Source: Candidatus Latescibacterota bacterium (GTDB taxonomy: Bacteria; Latescibacterota; UBA2968; UBA8231). From it: a stretch of DNA of 64,000 nucleotides. The first letter of the stretch is position 1, and each line of letters opens with the position of its first letter. The stretch covers positions 98,630 to 162,629 of the forward strand of contig JAJEFJ010000014.1 of the NCBI GenBank assembly GCA_022820485.1, given 5' to 3'. A program made the translations under genes and the position numbers. Below, one piece after another: positions 33,706 through 41,108 of the stretch. Below the pieces are notes generated by a model. That model made no database searches, was not told the DNA's origin, and saw only the letters and a list, made by a program, of their open reading frames with translations.

Positions 33706-35991
33706 TCAATAGACAACCGACACCATTCGGTTGACGCTCTGGCCACGGGCGTCGCTTTCCACTTTGAGCCGTAGAAAGTAGTGGCCGGGCGGCACTAGGT
33801 CGCCCGACTGGTCTCGCCCGTCCCAGACCAGTTCTTGGGTGCCGGCCAGTGCTTGTCCCGAGATCTGGCGCACCCGGCGGCCGGCTAGGTCGAAAAGCTC
33901 CAGTTTTAGCGGTCTGTGCTCCAGCACGTTGATCAGGTTCAGGCTGATAAAGAGACGGTCACCTATGCCGTCGCCATTGGGTGTGAGCACTCTGGGGTAC
34001 ACGGAGAGATGGGCGAAGAGGGCGCGGTCCAGGGGCAACTCGACGATATTGGTACTGCTTTCGACCTGTGGGTTGGCGTCACCCGGTTCGACCCGCTGGC
34101 GCACGTCCGGGCCCAGCTCGCTGTCTTCGAGAAAGAGGTCAAAACGCGTGGCCTGCAGGAAAGCGGCGGCCTCAAAGCGCATCTCCACCAGTTCGCCGCT
34201 CTGCACCCGGCGGGGGAACTGCAAACGGAAGCCGGTGCTGTCCTCTCGCGCTTGGACCTCGATGGGCGCGCCATCGAGGCGGGTGTCGACAAAGCGCAGG
34301 GGCGTGGAGGCCTCTATGGCCAGCCGGTCAAAGCCGGCGCGAGTAGCAGGGGCGCGCAGCCAGTAGGAAAAGGTCACCACGGTGCCAGGCTCGACCTGGA
34401 AGGGGAAAACCTCGGCGCTGACGCGTTCGGCGATGGGATCGGCGAAGTCTAGGCTCACCCAGTCCAAGGAGGGCGCCCGCAGGGGGGAGTCGCTCACCAG
34501 ACGCGCATCGAGCTGGACGAAGCGCCTGAGCGAGGGCGAGAGGAAGGTCTGGCCGGAGGCCGCGTAGATATTGCTCCAGGGACTCCAGTCGCCGCCGGGC
34601 GCAGTGGTCGTATCGATGGGGCCGCGGAAAGAGGGAATGAGCTTGTCCCACCTCCTTGCGGTGACTTCTTTGAGATTCTTGTCGTAGTAAGTGAAATTCT
34701 GTTCCAGTTCGTTGCCTGAGCGGCTGCGCAGTTCAAGCCGAGTGCCGGAGGGCACATCGGCGGCCCAGCGGAGGGCGTTGACATTCTTCCGGCCCCCAAG
34801 GTCGAGGATGGGGGAATCAAAGCGCACCTCGCGCGGAAAACCCTCGCTGAAGACCATGATCTCCGCAGTGTGGCCACTGGAGTAGCAACCGGGCGCGCCA
34901 GTGCCGGATGCGGTGGTACAACTGGCGTCCCAGGTCTTGAAGAGGACGCGCACGAAGCGCGTGGGGAGAGGGGCGAAGTGGTGCGCAACCATGCCTTGGC
35001 GGCGGGTGGTCCACGGCAGGACGCCGGAAAAGTGCTTGGTCCAGCGTAGCGAACCGTCCGCGGCCAGCGAGCCGTCCGAGGTCATCATCTCGTGGAAGTT
35101 CATATTGAAATGCCGCCCGCGATCGATATGGCCGATGTGGTGAATCTGGTCGACCCAGTAGATGGCGCCCAGGTCCAGGATGATCCAGGCCCAGACATCA
35201 TCGGCGGCGCGCGGGACTCGGCCGCTGCGCCAGTAGGTGTTGATCCGGCCGTCGATCAGCCGCAGGGCATTGGTCAGCGTCGCGGCTTCGAAATCTGTGC
35301 GGTTGGTGCCGATGATGATTTCGACGTTCCCGCCCCGCTCGTACAAGCCCGAGACTAGATTGTCGCCCAGAGCTTCCACTTCGATTTCGACTAGCCGCGC
35401 ATCGGGCGCGGCCTTGAGCGCTTCGAAGCGCACGAACTGGATCGGCGTCGGGGGTATGGCGGGAATGGCGAAGTCGACGCGGTGGGCGCTGTTTGCGCCG
35501 AAGCGCTCGGCGATGCGGTAGGTCAGGGTGCCGGGGACCGGGACTCTGGCATGGTCGACGAACTGTTCCCCGGTGGACAGCAGCAGGTTGAAAATCTCAA
35601 AAGGGGGTGCAGCGCCGTCGAAGACTAGAGAGACGCGGCTGGCCGGAACGCCGCGGCCCAGATCCACCTCGATCCAGCCCGTCTCTTCCAAGTCGCCCGA
35701 GGCGGGCTGCCAGCCGGTCGCAGGGTCGCCGTCGAAGACCCGGGCCGCAGTGGCGCGGTTGGACCCGACGCCGCGGATGCCGCCGCCATGGTCTAGGGCA
35801 TCGAGTGCGGCATTGATGTTTCTGCGAACCGGCAAAGGGCGGACGACCCCTTGGGGCGTCAGTTCGACGGTCCCTAGGGGCAGGGTCCACTGACGCCACT
35901 GGGCGGCGTTGTCGAAGCGCAATTCCTCGGCATTGAGCGGAGCAGCCGCAGCGAGCACCAGCACGGCGCAGCGCAGATGTTTGGGTTTCAT
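33706..35991 (-). CDS. Exported discoidin/FlgD-Ig protein (paralogue 2)
   Basis: 761 residues from the ATG at 35991 (a TTG one codon earlier is possible), with a signal peptide ending near PLNAEE. The first discoidin-type domain (about 50-205) has DGDPATGWQP and WIEVDLGRGVPASRVSLVF; a second (about 215-380) has LIDGRINTYW and IILDLGAIYWVDQIHHI. The conserved block GTVVTFSYWLRA / GFRLQFPRRV and a FlgD-Ig ending with RVLTPNGDGIGD and WDGRDQSGDLVPPGHYFLRL follow. The last residues, MVSVVY, match the ends of the other paralogues. It lies 19 bases downstream of the double PhyH gene. Confidence 0.84.
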   Translation of the reverse strand: MKPKHLRCAVLVLAAAAPLNAEELRFDNAAQWRQWTLPLGTVELTPQGVVRPLPVRRNINAALDALDHGGGIRGVGSNRATAARVFDGDPATGWQPASGDLEETGWIEVDLGRGVPASRVSLVFDGAAPPFEIFNLLLSTGEQFVDHARVPVPGTLTYRIAERFGANSAHRVDFAIPAIPPTPIQFVRFEALKAAPDARLVEIEVEALGDNLVSGLYERGGNVEIIIGTNRTDFEAATLTNALRLIDGRINTYWRSGRVPRAADDVWAWIILDLGAIYWVDQIHHIGHIDRGRHFNMNFHEMMTSDGSLAADGSLRWTKHFSGVLPWTTRRQGMVAHHFAPLPTRFVRVLFKTWDASCTTASGTGAPGCYSSGHTAEIMVFSEGFPREVRFDSPILDLGGRKNVNALRWAADVPSGTRLELRSRSGNELEQNFTYYDKNLKEVTARRWDKLIPSFRGPIDTTTAPGGDWSPWSNIYAASGQTFLSPSLRRFVQLDARLVSDSPLRAPSLDWVSLDFADPIAERVSAEVFPFQVEPGTVVTFSYWLRAPATRAGFDRLAIEASTPLRFVDTRLDGAPIEVQAREDSTGFRLQFPRRVQSGELVEMRFEAAAFLQATRFDLFLEDSELGPDVRQRVEPGDANPQVESSTNIVELPLDRALFAHLSVYPRVLTPNGDGIGDRLFISLNLINVLEHRPLKLELFDLAGRRVRQISGQALAGTQELVWDGRDQSGDLVPPGHYFLRLKVESDARGQSVNRMVSVVY

Positions 35992-36010
35992 CAACTTGGC
36001 CGCCAGGAGC

Positions 36011-37648
36011 TCACAGTTTGTTCGAGGGCCATGCGAAAGGGTGTCGGCCGTCGTGCCCGTACGTAAAGAGCGCTGTCCGCCTCGGTGACTCAGCCTCCCA
36101 GCGGTACGCCCCGTGACAGACCGTCCCGCCCAAAAAGAAGAGAACAGACCCGCGACGCATTGGAATGTGGCGGATCGGCGCGCGCTCGTTGCAGGTCCGC
36201 ACCGAATGCGGCAAGGGGTAGCACGATTTGTGACTGCCCGGCACTACGACAAATCCGCCATCGTCGGGGCCGACGTCGTTGAGCTGCCAGGCGACGTTGA
36301 TGCCCGACCTCGTGTGCACGCGCCCGTTTACTATCTCGTAGTGCTTGCCGATGCAGGTCGGGTTGGCGTTCCCCGAGTGCAGCATTTGCCCGCTCGAGCC
36401 TTTGACGTGGCACAGGGCCGTGTTCTGAGTTACCCTGTACCCTGGTCCAATCATCCAGTTCAGGCGCTGGATGACGGCCGGATGCGCCAGCATTTTGAGG
36501 AAAGGCGCATTGTGCGGTGCCGGTAGCTGAAACAAGTCCTTCAGGTCCGGCCGGCCCGTGCCCGAGATCGTCGGTGCCCCAGGGATGTCGGCCAGCGTCA
36601 CGTCCCCGTCGAGCTTGTTGTCGCCTACGCCTCGGTACACCAAGCGGTCGAGGTTGGCATCGATGCCCGCCACGGCCGCATCGACCCAATCATCGTCCAT
36701 GACGCCCTCGACCAACAGGAAGCCCTGGGTGTCAAACGCCCAGCGCTCGGCATGATCATCTCGGCATTCGAACTCGAGGGCCGAGGAGGCCCTCTGCGCC
36801 GCGTCGGCATCGTCGGCGGAGGTGAGCCAAGTGGTAGTGCCGTCCGATAGGAGCAAGCGACGCGAGTTGCCGCCCGCCAGCACGGTTTGCTCGGCCTCGC
36901 CCAGCCCTTCCGCCCATGTGGGCAGGGGCTGCCCGTCCTGCTGGTCAAGTGGTCCTTGTGGCCGAGCCGTGCGCGAGATGAAATTTACCACGAGCAGCTC
37001 GCCCCCATCACCCTGCGGGCAGACCCCGTGCAGCGTGCTGGCGGCGCACAGCAGCACGTCGCCCGCCGCCAGTGCCGGGCGCTCGGCGAAGCGGCTGGAG
37101 GATGGAAGCGGTGGGGCCGGCAGCCCGCTCTTGTGCGAGGAGGGCACGACCACCAGCGGGCACTTGCCTGCTGCGGAGTCCGTGAGGGCGATGGCCACCA
37201 TCAGCCCTTGGCACTGCCGGATGCGGACCTCTTCCCAGTCGCCGCCGGCCCGCGTGAGCTGAGTTCCGTCGGCGTTGCGGCCATTCCATCCCGCTAGGTT
37301 GATGTACGCCCGGTCCAGCGTGTGCGCCCCGCCTTCGAGTGGCAGCGAGGCTTCGTCGTACCCTCCTGCGGCGGCGGCAGGGACGTGCCTCGCAGGGCCG
37401 TCTTGGCGAAAGCCATCGCCGCCCAGCTCGCGCACGTAGCGTCCGACGGTGCCGGCCTCGCTGCAGAGGTCGCCCAGCCCATCGCCGCTGTCGCGGCACG
37501 CGGATAGCTCGGCTGGGCTGAGGAGTTGCGGCAGCACGATGAACCCGAGCGCGTCGAAGGTGAAGTTCTGCTCTATGGTAAGGATCGATGGCTCGTGTAC
37601 GTGCGTCGCCTCGTTCCAGTGGTTTACGGTGTAGGTGTCGATGCCCAT
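36011..37648 (-). CDS. Double phytanoyl-CoA dioxygenase-like protein
   Basis: 545 residues with two PhyH-like halves. Half 1 (about 25-240) has FTFDALGFIVLPQLL, LVVVPSSHKSGLP and STLHGVCPQGDGG. Half 2 (about 300-545) has WAFDTQGFLLVEGVM, FVVVPGSHKSCYPLP and HGAYRWEAESPRRTAL. PhyH enzymes are Fe(II)/2-oxoglutarate oxygenases using an HxD...H triad. In half 2 the first ligand region reads MLHSGNANP, without the HxD Asp; half 1 has AHTLDRAY with an extra residue. Activity is therefore uncertain, though distal H and R in half 2 are kept. No signal peptide. It is upstream of paralogue 2 and divergent from the GH5 gene. Confidence 0.82.
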   Translation of the reverse strand: MGIDTYTVNHWNEATHVHEPSILTIEQNFTFDALGFIVLPQLLSPAELSACRDSGDGLGDLCSEAGTVGRYVRELGGDGFRQDGPARHVPAAAAGGYDEASLPLEGGAHTLDRAYINLAGWNGRNADGTQLTRAGGDWEEVRIRQCQGLMVAIALTDSAAGKCPLVVVPSSHKSGLPAPPLPSSSRFAERPALAAGDVLLCAASTLHGVCPQGDGGELLVVNFISRTARPQGPLDQQDGQPLPTWAEGLGEAEQTVLAGGNSRRLLLSDGTTTWLTSADDADAAQRASSALEFECRDDHAERWAFDTQGFLLVEGVMDDDWVDAAVAGIDANLDRLVYRGVGDNKLDGDVTLADIPGAPTISGTGRPDLKDLFQLPAPHNAPFLKMLAHPAVIQRLNWMIGPGYRVTQNTALCHVKGSSGQMLHSGNANPTCIGKHYEIVNGRVHTRSGINVAWQLNDVGPDDGGFVVVPGSHKSCYPLPHSVRTCNERAPIRHIPMRRGSVLFFLGGTVCHGAYRWEAESPRRTALFTYGHDGRHPFAWPSNKL

Positions 37649-37815
37649 AGTTAGACCTCAATGGATTTGGAGGGTGGACGGTGTTTTCTGGCATCTCTCC
37701 GTCCCACTCAACCCATTCACGCTACCGAGAACACCGCTACGGCGGCAAACTAAATAAAGTTCGCATATCTTACAACTACGGCTTCTATTGAGCAAACTTC
37801 AGGAGAAAAATTGAA

Positions 37816-39396
37816 ATGGGAGGAAAGAATGGCCCCTTGCTGGCTAGGCGGCCCCGTCGCTTTTGCCGGTGCAAAAACAGCATACTCCGCTTCCGTAAAA
37901 TCGCAATAGCACTCATTCTGGGCTTTCCCCTACTGGGGGAGTCAACGACAAAGTTGAGCAAAGGGGAGATCATGTTTGAGCAGATCGGCAAAGGTATCAA
38001 CGTGGATGTCTCCCAACTTGAAGGTGGTCCACCCGAAAAGGTGTTGTACGATCCTGCTCAATATGATGCCGTCAAGGCCGCGGGATTCCAAAGCATCCGC
38101 TTCTTCGTTGTCGCTAGGGAAGACCCTGCTATCTACAAAAACAGGATACAGGACGCGCTTGACCGAGATCTTGCTGTGGTGATCTGCTTGTGGGGGAGCG
38201 GTCAATGGGCATCGAAGCCGAAAGAGGGGATACAGGAATTTGTCGCAATTTGGGCTAGAATTGCGCAGTACTACAAGGACTACCCCGGCAGCCTCGTCTT
38301 CGAACTTTGGAACGAGCCGGCGGGGCTGATAGTGCAACCGGGAGGGATTCAGGGGATAAAGGACGGCAAAACCGTTATGGAATACCTCAACGCGGCGATC
38401 CCCATCATCAGGAAGACCAACCCAGACCGCACGCTCGGAATCGGCGGACCTGGCTTTAACGGGGGTCGTGAACTCGCGCAATTCGTCACACCGGAATATC
38501 TGACGTACAGGCTGGAAGACGGCTCAGGATTTGCGGACGACACCAATATCATCGGCATCTTCCACATGTATCAACCGCACAAATTCACGCATGGAACCTC
38601 GGGGCTAGACGAAGTTCCTAAGTGGAAGGATGAAGTGAGAGAGCAGATGTCACACCCGGTGGCATGGTCGAAGAAATGGAGCAAGCCTCTGCTGCTGAGC
38701 GAATGGGGTGCTTGGGTGCCGCCCTGCCATACGGTTGAAGACTTCAAGACCTATATTGGATTTGTGGCCGACGAATGCAAGAAACACAACATCGGCTGGA
38801 TGTATTATTGTGCAGGTTTCAACAACCAATGGGCCTTCAACATTCTCAATACCGAGGACGGTTGGAACCAAGACGCACTTGATATTCTCACGGAAGTCAC
38901 GGCCCCCCCGCCCCCGCCCATGTCGCCACTCATCAATTCGGAGTTCAGCAGCGGAACCGATCACTGGACCAGCGAAGGGTCCGTGCAGATGTCTGTGACG
39001 AGGAACGCAGGCCTGAGCGGCGTGGCTGCACTCAAAGTGGAAAGCAAAAAGTCGGATCGGGCCGCAATCTATCAGGAAACCCCCAAGAGAGAGTGGAGTC
39101 CTCCCGGTAGGTACCTGATATCCCTGAGAAAGGGAAGGCTCTATAAAATATCCTTCTTGGCCAAGTCCGTAGGTGAGATGGGAACTCTCAAGGTGCGATT
39201 GGCCGACGTCTCCGGTTCAAGAGAGGGGTTTTGGACTTCCACGCCGGTGACAATCTCGAACGCAAAAAGGGAATATGCGATTGAGTACAAGCATACCGGC
39301 AGGGATGTAAAAGATGTCCGGGCGGCGTTCCTGTTTGGCGACAGAGACCAGGTTATCCTGCTGGATCGAATTGCACTGCGCGGCTATCGGGAATAA
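37816..39396 (+). CDS. GH5-type glycoside hydrolase with C-terminal carbohydrate-binding domain
   Basis: 526 residues with AGGAG ten bases before the ATG. A long basic N-terminus leads to a hydrophobic stretch (about 29-42), a signal peptide or anchor. The catalytic (beta/alpha)8 domain (about 55-360) shows E167 in LVFELWNEP as acid/base and E296 in LLLSEWGAW as nucleophile, the clan GH-A pattern, plus HMYQPHKF. A five-proline linker (364-368) joins a beta-sandwich (about 371-526; FSSGTDHWTSEGSVQMSV) of CBM4/9-like character. It probably cuts beta-1,4-glucan or mannan outside the cell. Single gene between oppositely oriented operons. Confidence 0.88.
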   Translation: MGGKNGPLLARRPRRFCRCKNSILRFRKIAIALILGFPLLGESTTKLSKGEIMFEQIGKGINVDVSQLEGGPPEKVLYDPAQYDAVKAAGFQSIRFFVVAREDPAIYKNRIQDALDRDLAVVICLWGSGQWASKPKEGIQEFVAIWARIAQYYKDYPGSLVFELWNEPAGLIVQPGGIQGIKDGKTVMEYLNAAIPIIRKTNPDRTLGIGGPGFNGGRELAQFVTPEYLTYRLEDGSGFADDTNIIGIFHMYQPHKFTHGTSGLDEVPKWKDEVREQMSHPVAWSKKWSKPLLLSEWGAWVPPCHTVEDFKTYIGFVADECKKHNIGWMYYCAGFNNQWAFNILNTEDGWNQDALDILTEVTAPPPPPMSPLINSEFSSGTDHWTSEGSVQMSVTRNAGLSGVAALKVESKKSDRAAIYQETPKREWSPPGRYLISLRKGRLYKISFLAKSVGEMGTLKVRLADVSGSREGFWTSTPVTISNAKREYAIEYKHTGRDVKDVRAAFLFGDRDQVILLDRIALRGYRE

Positions 39397-39414
39397 GTCC
39401 CTATCAGATGACCC

Positions 39415-41076
39415 CTACTGCACGGTAAACGCCGCCGCGAGCCGGTCCTCGTGGATTGACACCGCTGACTCGTAGCGGCTGCGCAGTTGCTCCATGTACT
39501 CGTTGAACGCGTTCCGGTGCCTCTGGCGTCTGAGCTGAGACCGGACCCTCATCTCAGCTTCGGCAAAGGTCTCGCGCTTGCGTTCCCGGGAGAGCACCTT
39601 GAAGATGGAGTAGCCCTCCTGCACCTTGACCGGTCCCGTGAGTTCGCCGATTGCGGCTTCGACCGCAGCTTCTACGAAACCGCCGAACTGAGGCGATTCG
39701 TAACGGTGCACGTGGAATCGACCCTCGTCATCACGCACCTCGAGCGATCGAACCGAATATCTCTTCGCTAGGTCGCCAAAAGCGGCACCGTCCTCGATCA
39801 TCCCTTTCAACCGCAGTGCTTCTATTTCCGTTCTTACGAGAATTTCCTGTACCTCGGTCTGTTCGGGATGCAGGAATCTCTCCGCGTTGGCCTCGTAGTA
39901 CTGGCGCAAGTCGTCATCTGTGATAGTCACTTTCTCCTTTAACACCTTGGACCTGAGGACCCGTACCAACAACTGCTTTCCCTGCTCTTCGAGCCATCGG
40001 GCCACCTCCTCTTCGCGATCGATCCCCTGGCGCACAGCCGCCTCCTGAATCATCACGTCCGGGACGATGTACTGCTCGGCGAAGGAAACCACCTGCTCGG
40101 CGTCGCGGAGCGTCTCCAAGACATTACCCTTGCGGCCTTTGGCCGCGCCGATGAGATCGGCCGCGGTGATCTGTCCGCCGTCGTACTGGTAGAGTGCGAT
40201 CGCAGATGGGTCGGGACCGACGTCCACCGCACCGGTGCGCAGTGCCTCGACGACAGCGGCTATGCCGTCTCGGACCGGCTCGAGGCGGTATTTGTCCCTC
40301 AATTCCGCTACCAGTTTGGCCTTCGCGATTCCATGTTTCTTTCGTTTGAATTCTTCAGCGATTTTCATCCGCTGCCGTGGATTGAGCTGAGCGGTCATCT
40401 CATCGAGGATCTTGAAGACGACGTATCGGTCGCCGATTCGAATCGGATCCGACACTGAGCCTACCGCGAGCCCGAACAACTTCTCGGCGATGACGGGAAT
40501 GATGGCGTCCTTGGTGGCGAACCGGCCTGTGTCCCCGCCCCGGGCAGCGGTCTCTTCGTTCATCGACAGCTTGCTCGCGACGGCCGCGAAGCTCACCCCT
40601 GCCTCGATCTGCCTAGCGGCCTTCTTAGCCGTCTCAAGGTCGGCGACCACGATTTCGCCCAGTCTGACGGCGCGGGCGAGCCTCTCCCGGTCTATGTACT
40701 CTTCTACTTCACCGTCTGCTACCGTTACCTCGATCTTTCTGCGCTCGTACTCACCGACGAGCTTGGCCTTCCTGATTCGGTTCATCCTGGTCAGGTAGGA
40801 GGAGCTCTGCTCGATGCCTTGGCTGCGGGCTTCCAGCAGCAGCAGTTCTGTGTCGATCATGGCCTGCAGATGGATTCTCAACGGCTCCTTCCCGGCCTCT
40901 TCGCCCTTGGCGTGTTCGGGCAGTCTGGCGAGGAAGTCCCGCACGTCCTGTACCGTGATCGTCCGCCCTCCAACCTCCGCGACCGTGGGATTTTCATCCT
41001 GCGGTTCGCAGCCTGTGCAAATTAAAAGGAGCGCTAGGCTGCCTAGCGCTCCGTAGGAAAAACAAAAAGCGCGCAT
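39415..41076 (-). CDS. PpiC/SurA-like peptidyl-prolyl isomerase lipoprotein
   Basis: 553 residues. A signal peptide ends in lipobox LLICTGC with C22-C23 region lipidated. Two copies of a parvulin layout are present: VAEVGGRTITVQDVRDFLARL opens a SurA-N-like domain, then RAVRLGEIVVADLETAKKAA...GDTGRFATKD (about 135-225), and VQEILVRTEIEALRLKGMI...DEGRFHVH (about 410-500). It should be a periplasmic or outer-membrane-attached chaperone/isomerase. It starts 32 bases after the 902-residue barrel gene with GGAGGT five bases before the ATG, so it probably helps fold or insert that protein or the FlgD-Ig proteins. Confidence 0.88.
   Translation of the reverse strand: MRAFCFSYGALGSLALLLICTGCEPQDENPTVAEVGGRTITVQDVRDFLARLPEHAKGEEAGKEPLRIHLQAMIDTELLLLEARSQGIEQSSSYLTRMNRIRKAKLVGEYERRKIEVTVADGEVEEYIDRERLARAVRLGEIVVADLETAKKAARQIEAGVSFAAVASKLSMNEETAARGGDTGRFATKDAIIPVIAEKLFGLAVGSVSDPIRIGDRYVVFKILDEMTAQLNPRQRMKIAEEFKRKKHGIAKAKLVAELRDKYRLEPVRDGIAAVVEALRTGAVDVGPDPSAIALYQYDGGQITAADLIGAAKGRKGNVLETLRDAEQVVSFAEQYIVPDVMIQEAAVRQGIDREEEVARWLEEQGKQLLVRVLRSKVLKEKVTITDDDLRQYYEANAERFLHPEQTEVQEILVRTEIEALRLKGMIEDGAAFGDLAKRYSVRSLEVRDDEGRFHVHRYESPQFGGFVEAAVEAAIGELTGPVKVQEGYSIFKVLSRERKRETFAEAEMRVRSQLRRQRHRNAFNEYMEQLRSRYESAVSIHEDRLAAAFTVQ
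41028..41052. other. Perfect 11-bp hairpin inside the PpiC gene start
   Basis: GGAGCGCTAGG and CCTAGCGCTCC are perfect complements around a 3-base loop. The hairpin covers codons about 9-16 of the PpiC lipoprotein gene, in the signal peptide region and 25 bases into the message. Such a stable early stem could slow translation or mark RNA processing between the barrel and PpiC messages. No T-run follows, so it is not a standard terminator. Confidence 0.55.
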
Positions 41077-41108
41077 CGTGCACCTCCACTCAAGCTCGCG
41101 TCTATGCC

